A stretch of DNA of 62,942 bases from JBFMDN01 sp040753915. Its GTDB lineage: Bacteria > Desulfobacterota > Desulfomonilia > Desulfomonilales > Desulfomonilaceae. Location: contig JBFMDN010000032.1 of assembly GCA_040753915.1 (NCBI GenBank), positions 1 through 62,942 of the forward strand, read 5' to 3'. The notes beneath the pieces were generated by a model. It was not told where the DNA came from. It searched no databases and was given only the letters and a program-made list of their open reading frames with translations. Both the position numbers and the translations under genes were made by a program. Of this stretch, positions 43,142 through 51,562 are shown piece after piece; position 1 is the first letter of the stretch, and every line of letters begins with the position of its first letter.

Positions 43142-45499
43142 ATGGCAGAGCTTCCGCAAATATTGCACGAAAGCTTTGAGCTCGTGAGAGCGCTCCCGGG
43201 AGACAAACCCCTGAAGTGCTTTCACGTAAAAGGCAGGAGAAACGGGCAGGCAGAATACGTACTCCGCGTCCTACCTGGAGATCTGGCCCCGAACAGAGAG
43301 CTCGTGTGGCAATTCCATCAATTCTTTCAGAATTATCAGCAAATCGGGCGTCCCGGTCTTCCTCGGTGCCATTCTGTAGAGATCCGCGGGGACACCGTGT
43401 ATGCGTTGGAGGAATTTGTCGAGGGGCGTACATTGTCCCAATATGTGCAAGAATCACTGCCCGAATTTGCAACTGATATAATTGACCAGGTCTGCGACGC
43501 TCTTCACTACGCGCATTTACACAATGTTTTTCATCTGTGCATCACGCCGTCGGACATCATCATTTCTGCGGACAGGGTAGTCCTGGTTGGATTTGGAACC
43601 GCGGTATTTCTCAAAGGCACCTATCTCGAAAACATACCGGAGTCCTGCAGAAGATTCATCGCCCCTGAAGCTCTCTCGAAGTTTGAGCTCAGTGCCGCGA
43701 GCGACATCTTCAGCCTGGCCTGCACCATAAAAGAATGCTGGCCTCGATTGGCATCCAATCCAATTCTCACCAAAGCTCTGCAGCCGAGCGACAAAGACAG
43801 GTTCCTGACAGCTCGTGCGTTTCAGGCTAAGCTGGGCGAGCTCTCTCCCAAAGGTTCTCTGGAAGTGGAATCCAGGTCGCGCGTTCCCGTGCTCAAGCTC
43901 ACGATAAAAACAAGACCCGAAGGCGCACAAGTAAAGGTGGATGGAAAGTCACTCGGTACCACGACAGGCGCAGGACTTTTGGTGCCGTGGAAGCCTGGCA
44001 GTGCGATCCTGATAGAAAAGGAGGCTTACGAGCCACAAGAGTTGCTCTGGCACACGCCGCCGTTAGAGCCCGAAACCTTTGTGGTCCTGGAGCCCTCGGA
44101 ATCATCCGGTGTCAGGCTGACCGCAACCTCGCGTGAAAGCGGTGCGCGGGATGCGATATCCGGCACGGAAGTTTCGCGTGGACCTACGGCCAGGAAAAGT
44201 TCTCGCATAACGCCTCTTCGTCTGGTGCTCCTCGCGGCTTTTATCATCGTGGCAATAGGATTGGGGCGCCTGGCATGGTTTCTCGTGAGCCCCCCAGAAC
44301 CGTCGTCAACGACACGGTCTGTCAAATCCCGGGATGCCCCCGATGCTGGAGATCTCGGTCGCACCGATCTTTCCCGTACGCCCCAGGAAACCAAGCAGGA
44401 TAGTCCGGCCATAGACCGGCCACGATCAACTGCCGCCCGCTGGGAGAGACTCCTCACTGACGGGCAGGACCTATACAGAAAGGCGAGATACGCTGAGGCT
44501 GAGACGCTGCTCAAGGGAGCACTGGAAACGAGTGAACATGCTTTTGGCCCGAGAGACATAAACACCGCTTTGTCCTGCGACGCTTTGGGACTGGTGTACC
44601 TTGAGAAGGCCAATTATGACAATGCAGAGGCTCTGTTTCGAAGGAGTCATGCAACAAAGGAAGAACTGCTGGGCCCCAGCCATCAAGATGTGGCGCGATC
44701 ACTCCGCAATGTGGGGATGGCTTTGAAGGGGAAAGGAGCGTACACGGAAGCTGAATCCTGCTTCACAAAGGCCCTGACCATAAGGGAGCAGGCATCGAAA
44801 CGGAGTCCCCCCGAGTTATCACAATCACTGGCCGATCTTGGATTTATCTACATCTTTCAAAGAAAGTATCCGGAAGCGGAGCGGTCCTTTAGGAAGGCCA
44901 TAGAGCTCAGTAAGAGCTCTCCAAGTCAGGATCAATCCGAGCTCGCGCGGTCTCTCGGCGGGCTGGGTCAGGTCCTGCGGCTTCGGCGAAAGTACTTCGA
45001 GGCAGAACCGCTCCTCAAGCGAGCCCTGGCGCTTCGAGAGAGTCAAATGGGCCCGAATCACCCGGAGACAGCCAGTTCCTTGAGCGCTCTTGGGAGTCTA
45101 TACATCGCGTGGGGGAACTATGCTGAGGCAGAAGTGCTCCTGAAAAGGGCCCTTTCGATACGTGAGAAGGCCCTAGGCCCGGATCATCCGGATGTGGGAG
45201 TATTGCTCAGTACCATAGCGGACCTGAAAAAAGGACGTGGGGATCCGGTGGAGGCGGAATCCTACTACCAAAAGGCTGTCATGATACTGGAGAAGTCTCT
45301 CGGACCGGACCACCCCACATTGGCTATTCGCATGAGCGCTCTTGCCAACCTGTACTATTCGCAGCAGAGGTATGCCGAAGCCAAGTTGCTATGGGAAAAG
45401 TCGCTGGCCATAATGGAACGAGTGTTCGGCCCGGAGCACCAGGATGTCCGAACTCTTCAGAAAAACCTGAAGCATCTTGCTCAACAGCAGAACCGGTAG
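43142..45499 (+). CDS. Pseudokinase-PEGA-TM-TPR protein
   Basis: A 785-residue protein. Residues about 8-235 have a protein-kinase fold, but the catalytic loop reads HLCITPSDII (HRD Asp lost) and the DFG motif reads VGFGT (Asp lost), so it should be inactive. A PEGA domain follows (about 255-315, TIKTRPEGAQVKVDGKSLG). One membrane helix is at about 360-382 (LVLLAAFIIVAIGLGRLAW). The region after a Pro/Ser/Thr linker (about 440-785) has about eight kinesin-light-chain-type TPRs of 42 residues (ALSIREKALGPDHPDV). Topology suggests a cytoplasmic pseudokinase and periplasmic TPRs, or the reverse; I cannot tell. Closes the Hsp70 operon. TPR domains bind Hsp70 tails elsewhere, but these Hsp70s lack the EEVD tail. 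Confidence 0.9.
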   Translation: MAELPQILHESFELVRALPGDKPLKCFHVKGRRNGQAEYVLRVLPGDLAPNRELVWQFHQFFQNYQQIGRPGLPRCHSVEIRGDTVYALEEFVEGRTLSQYVQESLPEFATDIIDQVCDALHYAHLHNVFHLCITPSDIIISADRVVLVGFGTAVFLKGTYLENIPESCRRFIAPEALSKFELSAASDIFSLACTIKECWPRLASNPILTKALQPSDKDRFLTARAFQAKLGELSPKGSLEVESRSRVPVLKLTIKTRPEGAQVKVDGKSLGTTTGAGLLVPWKPGSAILIEKEAYEPQELLWHTPPLEPETFVVLEPSESSGVRLTATSRESGARDAISGTEVSRGPTARKSSRITPLRLVLLAAFIIVAIGLGRLAWFLVSPPEPSSTTRSVKSRDAPDAGDLGRTDLSRTPQETKQDSPAIDRPRSTAARWERLLTDGQDLYRKARYAEAETLLKGALETSEHAFGPRDINTALSCDALGLVYLEKANYDNAEALFRRSHATKEELLGPSHQDVARSLRNVGMALKGKGAYTEAESCFTKALTIREQASKRSPPELSQSLADLGFIYIFQRKYPEAERSFRKAIELSKSSPSQDQSELARSLGGLGQVLRLRRKYFEAEPLLKRALALRESQMGPNHPETASSLSALGSLYIAWGNYAEAEVLLKRALSIREKALGPDHPDVGVLLSTIADLKKGRGDPVEAESYYQKAVMILEKSLGPDHPTLAIRMSALANLYYSQQRYAEAKLLWEKSLAIMERVFGPEHQDVRTLQKNLKHLAQQQNR

Positions 45500-45570
45500 T
45501 GTATGATCCCTAGGAGCGAACGCTCTCTAGCATTGTGAGACCGAAAAACAGGAACGGGGGTATCTTTCCG

Positions 45571-45846
45571 ATGCATATCTCATGGGCACAAATCATCGTG
45601 TGGTTGATCGTTGGAGCACTCGCCGGTTCGCTCGCCGGCATGGTCGTCACTCGTTCGAAGGGGGGATTCGGTAGGGCCGCGAACCTCGGCATCGGTCTGG
45701 TAGGGGCTCTGATTGGCGGGTTCCTGTTCAAGGTATTTGGGATCGATCTCGGATTGGGAAGTATCAGAGTCAGCTTCGAGGACCTGGTATCTGCATTCGT
45801 AGGCTCCCTGATCTTTCTTGTGATAATCCGGTTCGTGCGAAAATGA
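45571..45846 (+). CDS. GlsB/YeaQ/YmgE-family small membrane protein
   Basis: A 91-residue protein with three hydrophobic helices and the family's glycine motifs: WLIVGALAGSLAGMV, GLVGALIGGFLF and FVGSLIFLVIIRFVRK. Called transglycosylase-associated or stress-response protein; its function is unproven. ATG 45571 gives the typical start; a GTG at 45535 is in frame but unlikely. It lies 72 bases after the TPR gene. A short palindrome (GAGCGAACGCTC, about 45513-45524) lies between them, so it may be a separate unit. Confidence 0.85.
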   Translation: MHISWAQIIVWLIVGALAGSLAGMVVTRSKGGFGRAANLGIGLVGALIGGFLFKVFGIDLGLGSIRVSFEDLVSAFVGSLIFLVIIRFVRK

Positions 45847-46263
45847 AATGAACGCTAATAGGAATCGGTGCGCCGAACCGAACGCCCCGGCAAGAGTACT
45901 GAACACGTCAATCCCCCTGTCCACGCATGGCATTAGGGTGGCAAGGTGAAGATCTTTATCGAAACCTTGGGGATCGAAAGCGGTGAACGTCCGGCTAACC
46001 AGACGAAGATACAGATGAAACTGATTCGAGACCACCAGGCCGTGTCACTAGAGCTCTGGAACGAGATTACCAATTCACCGTGAACCATTCTGAGGCTGGG
46101 ATCTTTTGAGAAAAATGTGGCGAGAAAACTCTTGCAATGAGTAGCACGTTCAGAAATAATGTGGCATGAGCAGCCGGGATGCGTCGACTACGGCCGCGCA
46201 ACGATCCACGTTAGGCGGCTCAACGAACAGACGTACCAGGTCAAAACAGGCAAGGAGGTTTCA
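45847..46263. other. Intergenic, upstream of hydA
   Basis: About 415 bases without a firm gene. A 45-codon GTG frame at 45946-46083 reads protein-like but has no ribosome-binding site and no recognisable family, so it may be a gene remnant. The hydA promoter is expected in about 46085-46250; no sigma54 -24/-12 pair with correct spacing is present. AAGGAGG at 46252 is the hydA ribosome-binding site. Confidence 0.4.
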
Positions 46264-47514
46264 ATGAGAGAAATCGAGAAGGTATGGAGTGTGGCCAACG
46301 CTCCAGAACCCCAAGATGCGGACTCCACTTACTTTGTCCAAGTGGATCAAAGCAAGTGCGAGAACTGCGACACATGTCTCGAGTATTGTGGGACGGGGGC
46401 AATCCAGGGCGCGGGAGGCAAGGATGACGCGCCGCACACGGTTGTGCATCCCGCGGCATGCATGAATTGCGGTCAATGTCTGTATCATTGCCCGTATCAA
46501 GCAATCTACGAAGGCGTTTCCTTCGTGGACGAGGTCATGGCTGCCCTCAAGGATTCCAAGAAGATTGTGGTCGCCATGCCCGCCCCTGCCATACGGTACG
46601 GCATTGCAGAATGTTTCGGGGCAAAGCCGGGAACGTACGCGGGCGGCAAGATGTTCGCGGCCCTCAGGCAACTTGGGTTCCGCTACATCTGGGACAATGA
46701 GTTCACCGCAGACCTCACCATTCTCGAAGAAGGAACGGAATTCGTTGGGAGGCTGACTGGTAAGATCAAGCAGCCGCTTCCGCAATTCACATCATGCTGT
46801 CCCGCCTGGGTGAAATTCGTGGAGACCTACTATCCGGATCTGTTCCCCCATGTATCCACAGCGAAATCCCCCATCGGGATGTTGGGGCCCCTGGCAAAGA
46901 CCTACGGTGCCGAAAAGACCAATTCTTCTCCTGCCAGCGTGTACACGGTTTCGATTATGCCCTGCATTGCAAAGAAGTACGAGGGGCTTAGACCAGAGCT
47001 GGCTGCCAGCAGCTACCGAGATATTGACGCCACCATCACTACCCGGGAGCTGGCATACATGATCAAGAAGGCTGGCATTGACTTCAATAGTCTTCCTGAG
47101 CAAGAGGCCGACCCCATCCTGGGCGTTTCATCTGGAGCGGGCACCATATTCGCCGCAACAGGTGGCGTGATGGAGGCCGCTCTTCGATATGCCTACGAGG
47201 TGGTAACCAATCAGAAGCTTGATAAGGTCGACCTGACTGTAGTTCGCGGCGAGAAGAGTCTTCGGGAAGCCACCATCAAAGTGGGTAACACAGACGTAAA
47301 AGTCGCCGTTATCTGGGGCCTGGCCAACGCGAAACCGATTTGCGATCAGGTGAGAGCCAAGAAGTCCTCGTACCATTTCATAGAAGTGATGGCATGCCCG
47401 GGAGGTTGTGTCAACGGAGGCGGGCAACCTCTGGCGCCGGGCACTCTGCAGTCAAGCCTGATGAAGCACCTCAGAGTAGTGTGGAATCGCTTCAATGGCT
47501 ACCGACGAGCATAA
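46264..47514 (+). CDS. hydA: [FeFe] hydrogenase catalytic subunit
   Basis: Reversible H2 oxidation or proton reduction at a [FeFe] H-cluster. The 416-residue protein has two N-terminal [4Fe-4S] sites, CENCDTCLEYC (about 33-43) and CMNCGQCLYHCP (about 68-79), and the three H-cluster signatures: L1 TSCCPAW (about 178), L2 MPCIAKKYE (about 238) and L3 MACPGGCVNGGGQP (about 378). It has no own signal peptide. The separate small subunit with a Tat signal follows 18 bases later, the arrangement of the periplasmic Desulfovibrio enzyme, so export as a complex is likely. ATG 46264 follows AAGGAGGTTTCA; the in-frame extension to 46159 is rejected. Confidence 0.96.
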   Translation: MREIEKVWSVANAPEPQDADSTYFVQVDQSKCENCDTCLEYCGTGAIQGAGGKDDAPHTVVHPAACMNCGQCLYHCPYQAIYEGVSFVDEVMAALKDSKKIVVAMPAPAIRYGIAECFGAKPGTYAGGKMFAALRQLGFRYIWDNEFTADLTILEEGTEFVGRLTGKIKQPLPQFTSCCPAWVKFVETYYPDLFPHVSTAKSPIGMLGPLAKTYGAEKTNSSPASVYTVSIMPCIAKKYEGLRPELAASSYRDIDATITTRELAYMIKKAGIDFNSLPEQEADPILGVSSGAGTIFAATGGVMEAALRYAYEVVTNQKLDKVDLTVVRGEKSLREATIKVGNTDVKVAVIWGLANAKPICDQVRAKKSSYHFIEVMACPGGCVNGGGQPLAPGTLQSSLMKHLRVVWNRFNGYRRA

Positions 47515-47532
47515 TAAGGAGGACACAAAGAG

Positions 47533-47886
47533 ATGCAAGAAGTATCAAGACGTCAATTTGTGCAAATCACAAGCCTGCTTACCGGTCTGTGTGTGTCGGG
47601 CCTCGGGTTCGCCAAGACCGCTTACGCAGAGGCGAAAGCTAAGGCATCGGAGATCAAATCCTACCTCACAGACAGGCTGGCTTCCATCTACAAACACGAT
47701 AAGGAGATGAAGATCCGAAAATCTCAGGACAATCCTGCGGTACAACAACTCTACAAGGAATTTCTGGAGCATCCGAATTCTCACATGGCGCATCGGCTAT
47801 TGCATACCCACTATGTCGACCGATCGGATCGGGTTAAGGTCCTTAAGGAGCGCGGGGTGAAACTGACGCTTTACCCGCAAAACTAG
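47533..47886 (+). CDS. hydB: [FeFe] hydrogenase small subunit with Tat signal
   Basis: A 117-residue small subunit. The N-terminus EVSRRQFVQITSLLTGLCVS is a twin-arginine signal ending near TAYAEA. The mature part (about 35-117) is helical, with YKHDKEMKIRKSQDNPAVQQ and HYVDRSDRVKVL, as in the Desulfovibrio HydB chain that wraps around HydA. Through the Tat pathway it can carry the folded HydA with it. ATG 47533 lies ten bases after AAGGAGG. It is followed by a 300-base gap before the maturation genes. Confidence 0.92.
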   Translation: MQEVSRRQFVQITSLLTGLCVSGLGFAKTAYAEAKAKASEIKSYLTDRLASIYKHDKEMKIRKSQDNPAVQQLYKEFLEHPNSHMAHRLLHTHYVDRSDRVKVLKERGVKLTLYPQN

Positions 47887-48186
47887 ATTCAGCGATGGCC
47901 TGCGGGGAGGATTCGATCTGAACCTGAGGGCTCGTTCTCACGAGAACTCTGCCGCGACCCTGCAGGAAGTTGCCGACCCGGTTGCCATTCAGTACAGAGC
48001 CTCCCGAGAACTTGCCTCTCCAAACTCTCCCTGAAGTCATTGCACGACCTCCATAGCACGTGGAACGCCGCCGGAACGTGTGGGGCTGTTCGGGCACCGA
48101 AATCGGGGCCATCCCAGGCCACCCCTACCGCGAGCATGCCACACGAGGCGGTTATTCAACGACCTTAAGAAGCAAAGGGCGGAAGA
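47887..48186. other. Gap between hydAB and the maturation genes
   Basis: 300 bases. A minus-strand 65-codon frame (48040-47843) has a good ribosome-binding site but unusual composition and overlaps the end of hydB, so I do not call it. GTTCTCACGAGAAC at about 47934-47947 is a perfect 14-base palindrome that could be a regulator site or the start of a new promoter. Confidence 0.4.
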
Positions 48187-48429
48187 ATGGAGCAGAGACT
48201 CGGCATCATAGCAATAATCATAGAAGATCGAAAAAACGTCGCTGCACGAGTGAACGAGCTACTGGGGCAATTCGGTGACCTGATTGTAGGCCGCATAGGC
48301 GTGCCGCTCAAGGCCAAGGGTGTCAGTGTCATTGCCTTGATTGTCGAGGCCTCGACCGATCAATTGGGCGCCTTGACTGGGAAGCTCGGGATGCTCCCCA
48401 AGGTCCGCGTGAAGTCGATCCTAGTATGA
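48187..48429 (+). CDS. Iron-only hydrogenase system regulator (TM1266 type)
   Basis: An 80-residue protein with an ACT-like alternation of strands and helices: LGIIAIIIEDRKNVAARVNE, LGQFGDLIVGRIGVPLKAKG, VSVIALIVEAS and LTGKLGMLPKVRVKSILV. This matches the TM1266 family, which regularly accompanies hydG, hydE and hydF and is called a putative iron-only hydrogenase system regulator. Its stop codon overlaps an ATG (48426), but translation of hydG more likely begins at 48489. No DNA-binding motif is visible. Confidence 0.88.
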   Translation: MEQRLGIIAIIIEDRKNVAARVNELLGQFGDLIVGRIGVPLKAKGVSVIALIVEASTDQLGALTGKLGMLPKVRVKSILV

Positions 48430-48488
48430 AACCAATAGGCAACGTCTGCAGTTCGTTGTCGAATTCCAACATAGAGGAGAGATATGTC

Positions 48489-49910
48489 ATGGCTGACGCA
48501 GCCCTCAAAAAAGAGCAGTTTAGCTTTATCGATGAGTTCCGTATCTGGTCTGAGCTTTCCCGTGCCGAACGCCCCGACAGGAGGCTCGTGGAAGAAATTC
48601 TGATAAAGGCTCGTGAAAAGAAGGGGCTTACCACATTCGAAACAGCGGTGCTTCTCCAGAACAGCGATCGAGAGCTGGATGAAGCCATGTTTCAGGTGGC
48701 GAGGCAAATCAAAGTGGAGATCTACGGAAATCGTATCGTCCTGTTCGCCCCGCTTTATGTCAGCAACGAGTGCAGCAACTCTTGCGCGTACTGCGGATTT
48801 GCTGCCCGCAACAAAGAACTGCACCGCAAGACGTTAAGCTCCGAAGAGCTCTGCGAAGAAGTTCAAATACTGGAAGAACTGGGACACAAAAGGCTGCTTC
48901 TCGTCTACGGAGAGCGGAGCGACTTCGACGGCAAATACTATGCTAAGGATGTGGAAACCGTATATTCAGTCAAATCTGCCAAGAGCGGCGAGATCAGACG
49001 AGTGAATGTCAACCTTGCACCCCTGGACGTAGAAAATTTCCGACTCCTGAAAGAGGCGGGCATCGGGACATATCAGTGCTTCCAGGAAACGTATCACAGG
49101 GCTACGTACGACAAAGTTCACCTATCCGGTCGCAAACGGGATTTTCTCTGGAGACTCTATGCACTCCACAGGGCGCAGGAAGCGGGGATTGACGACGTTG
49201 CCATGGGAGCGCTTTTCGGATTGTTTGACTACAAATTCGAGGTCCTTGGTCTGCTGATGCACGCGCAGCAGCTTGAGAAGGACTTCGGCGTGGGTCCGCA
49301 CACAATCTCCTTCCCGCGCATTGAGCCTGCATTAGGGGAAGTTATGTCTCACAACCCACCCAGTCAGGTGGACGATTACAATTTCAAGAAGATTGTGGCC
49401 ATCCTCCGGATCATGACCCCCTACACCGGTCTCATCCTCACTACCCGTGAAACACCGGACATGAGAAGAGAGCTGCTGAAAATAGGAGTTTCTCAAATGA
49501 GCGCCGGAAGCAGGACCTATCCCGGAGCATACAAGGATTCTCGAGCGAACTTGCCGGACAAGCAGCAATTCACCATCGGCGACACCAGGTCGCTGGATGA
49601 GATTATCTGCGATCTCGCAGAAAACCATGGCTACATTCCTTCGTTTTGTACCGCGTGCTATCGCGTGGGGAGAACAGGGGATCACTTTATGGGACTGGCA
49701 AAGAGCTCGTTCATCCACCAATTTTGCAGGCCCAACGCCCTGCTCACATTCAAGGAATATCTCCTGGATTATGCATCGGAGCGCACAAGGCATGTAGGCG
49801 ACGCTCTCATTTCTCAGGAAGTGGCGGCACCCGGAGAGGACCACCGTGGCGTCACACTTCGAGAGAGGTTGAAAAAAATCGATGAGGGAGCACGAGATCT
49901 CTATTTCTGA
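48489..49910 (+). CDS. hydG: [FeFe] hydrogenase maturation radical SAM enzyme HydG
   Basis: Cleaves tyrosine to make the CO and CN ligands of the H-cluster. The 473-residue protein has the radical SAM motif CSNSCAYC, preceded by LFAPLYVSNE (about residue 83), and the C-terminal cluster motif CTACYRVGRTGDHFM with FC further on, matching the auxiliary Fe-S site. I choose ATG 48489, seven bases after AGGAGAG, over the upstream ATG 48426 that overlaps the regulator. The resulting length fits the family. Its last 29 bases overlap the next ORF. Confidence 0.95.
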   Translation: MADAALKKEQFSFIDEFRIWSELSRAERPDRRLVEEILIKAREKKGLTTFETAVLLQNSDRELDEAMFQVARQIKVEIYGNRIVLFAPLYVSNECSNSCAYCGFAARNKELHRKTLSSEELCEEVQILEELGHKRLLLVYGERSDFDGKYYAKDVETVYSVKSAKSGEIRRVNVNLAPLDVENFRLLKEAGIGTYQCFQETYHRATYDKVHLSGRKRDFLWRLYALHRAQEAGIDDVAMGALFGLFDYKFEVLGLLMHAQQLEKDFGVGPHTISFPRIEPALGEVMSHNPPSQVDDYNFKKIVAILRIMTPYTGLILTTRETPDMRRELLKIGVSQMSAGSRTYPGAYKDSRANLPDKQQFTIGDTRSLDEIICDLAENHGYIPSFCTACYRVGRTGDHFMGLAKSSFIHQFCRPNALLTFKEYLLDYASERTRHVGDALISQEVAAPGEDHRGVTLRERLKKIDEGARDLYF

Positions 49911-50163
49911 AAGGATCGAAGGACTGCTCACAGACTTTGGCGAAAGAACGGGAATTCCTGTCCATGTGACAAGAGGTCTCGGAACGCCCGAGGAATACGT
50001 TGCGGGACACATGATTCACGGCGGCGGAGTGACATGGCGCATCGACCTCGAGACGGGATTCTGTCTGGTCCTCGAGTCACGTGAGTTCCCTGACCACCTT
50101 GTGGGGGAACTAATAAGACTAGCAGATGGCTTGAGGGATAGACTCGATGAGATGGGAAACTGA
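49882..50163 (+). CDS. Unknown 93-residue protein between hydG and aspA
   Basis: A small acidic protein, SERIEGLLTDFGERTGIPVH then VAGHMIHGGGVTWRIDLETG and FCLVLESREF, ending in a helix (LIRLADGLRDRLDEMGN). The pattern suggests a compact alpha/beta fold with one Cys and a few His residues. It overlaps hydG by 29 bases and aspA by 17, so translational coupling is likely and the frame is under constraint. I do not recognise a family. Context makes a role in H-cluster assembly plausible. Confidence 0.72.
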   Translation: MREHEISISERIEGLLTDFGERTGIPVHVTRGLGTPEEYVAGHMIHGGGVTWRIDLETGFCLVLESREFPDHLVGELIRLADGLRDRLDEMGN

Positions 50164-51562
50164 TGGACTCGGGGGGGCGGAGATACCGGAGGACGCCTAT
50201 TACGGAATTCACACAGCAAGGGCCCTGCAAAACTTCCACATCTCCGGGTACAGACTACCTCAAACATTCATCGTGTCCTTTGCCACGGTCAAGAAGGCTT
50301 GCACACTCACCAATGTGGAGCTCGGATACCTTGAACGCCATACAGGTAGAGCTATTCTTGCCGCGTGCGATGAAATAATCTCCGGCCGCCTCCATGAGCA
50401 CGTGGTTGTCGATGCTTTTCAGGGAGGGGCCGGAACCTCAACCAATATGAATTTCAATGAAGTGATAGCCAACAGAGCCATAGAGATTCTTGGGGGACAA
50501 AAGGGAGACTATTGGCTTGTGCACCCTCTCAATCACGTCAATATGCATCAGTCAACAAACGACGTCTATCCTACGGCTCTTAAGGTTGCTGCTCTGGAGC
50601 TTCTCAAGAAACTGGAAGTCGAGGTAGCCGGGCTTCAGGAAAGCTTTCAAGGCAAAGAACAGCAATTCAGGGATGTCGTTAAAGTTGGACGGACGCAACT
50701 TCAGGATGCCGTGCCCATTACTCTTGGGATGGAATTTGGCTCCTATGCCGAGGCACTCTCGCGGGATCGCTGGAGAATATTTAAAGCACGAGAGAGGATC
50801 AAGCAGGTGAACCTTGGCGGTACCGCTGTAGGTACCGGCCTCGGTGCTCCAAGGGACTATATTCTTGTGGTAACCGAAAATCTGCGATGCATCACAGGTC
50901 TGAATGTCGCACGTGCGGAAAACCTGGTGGACGCGACCCAAAATATGGACACGTTCGTTGAGTCCTCCGGCATGCTCAAGGCCTATGCGGCCAACCTGTT
51001 CAAGATTGCGTCTGATATGAGGCTCCTGAGCTGCGGGCCTGACGCAGGTATTGGCGAAATCACGCTCCCCCCGCGACAGGCTGGTTCCTCGATAATGGCG
51101 GGCAAAATCAACCCCGTGATACCAGAGATGGTGTCCCAAGTGGCTCTGAAGGTCATGGCAAACGATCACGTCGTGGGGCTTGTGGCTAGCCTGGGGCAGT
51201 TGGAGTTGAATCACTTTGTGCCTCTTCTTACTCACTGCTTCTTGGAGTCTCTTGAAATCCTCTGTAATGCCACCAGGGCGTTTGCGGAGAAATGCGTCCG
51301 AGGGATCCAGTCCCGTGCGGACCGCTGTTCACACCTCGTGTTGAACAGCAAGATCGTGGCCGCTGCCCTTGTGCCGGTAATCGGGTATGAGACCGTCGAG
51401 AGAATTGTCAAGCAAGCCGAGTCTGAACATACAACGGTTGCACAGGCAGTTGTACGTGAGGGACTTCTGACCGAGTCACAGGTCGCCCAGATTCTCGCTC
51501 CAAAGCGCTTGTACAAATTGGGGTTCGATCGCCATGAGCTTGATGACTTTATCCGAGATTAG
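50147..51562 (+). CDS. aspA: Aspartate ammonia-lyase in the hydrogenase maturation operon
   Basis: Splits aspartate into fumarate and ammonia. The 471-residue protein has the family blocks YYGIHTARALQNF, GAGTSTNMNFNEVIANRA, NDVYPTALK, VGRTQLQDAVPITLG, GTAVGTGLG and the signature loop GSSIMAGKINPVIPE, where most fumarase/aspartase enzymes have MPGK. It overlaps both neighbours (orf93 and hydE). Aspartases are known to co-occur with hydE, hydF and hydG, and ammonia is a plausible source for the bridgehead amine of the H-cluster dithiomethylamine. A general catabolic aspartase role is the alternative. Confidence 0.93.
   Translation: MRWETDGLGGAEIPEDAYYGIHTARALQNFHISGYRLPQTFIVSFATVKKACTLTNVELGYLERHTGRAILAACDEIISGRLHEHVVVDAFQGGAGTSTNMNFNEVIANRAIEILGGQKGDYWLVHPLNHVNMHQSTNDVYPTALKVAALELLKKLEVEVAGLQESFQGKEQQFRDVVKVGRTQLQDAVPITLGMEFGSYAEALSRDRWRIFKARERIKQVNLGGTAVGTGLGAPRDYILVVTENLRCITGLNVARAENLVDATQNMDTFVESSGMLKAYAANLFKIASDMRLLSCGPDAGIGEITLPPRQAGSSIMAGKINPVIPEMVSQVALKVMANDHVVGLVASLGQLELNHFVPLLTHCFLESLEILCNATRAFAEKCVRGIQSRADRCSHLVLNSKIVAAALVPVIGYETVERIVKQAESEHTTVAQAVVREGLLTESQVAQILAPKRLYKLGFDRHELDDFIRD

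Noticed and set aside
45946..46083. 45-codon GTG ORF upstream of hydA
   Set aside because: Reads like protein (VKIFIETLGIESGERPANQ) but has no ribosome-binding site or family; possible remnant only.
46085..46250. Sigma54 promoter before hydA
   Set aside because: A TGGC and a TTGC are present near 46119 and 46133 but their spacing is three bases too long.
47843..48040. Minus-strand 65-codon ORF with GGAGG ribosome-binding site between hydB and the TM1266-type gene
   Set aside because: Overlaps the 3' end of hydB, is basic and low in complexity, and matches no known family; left uncalled.
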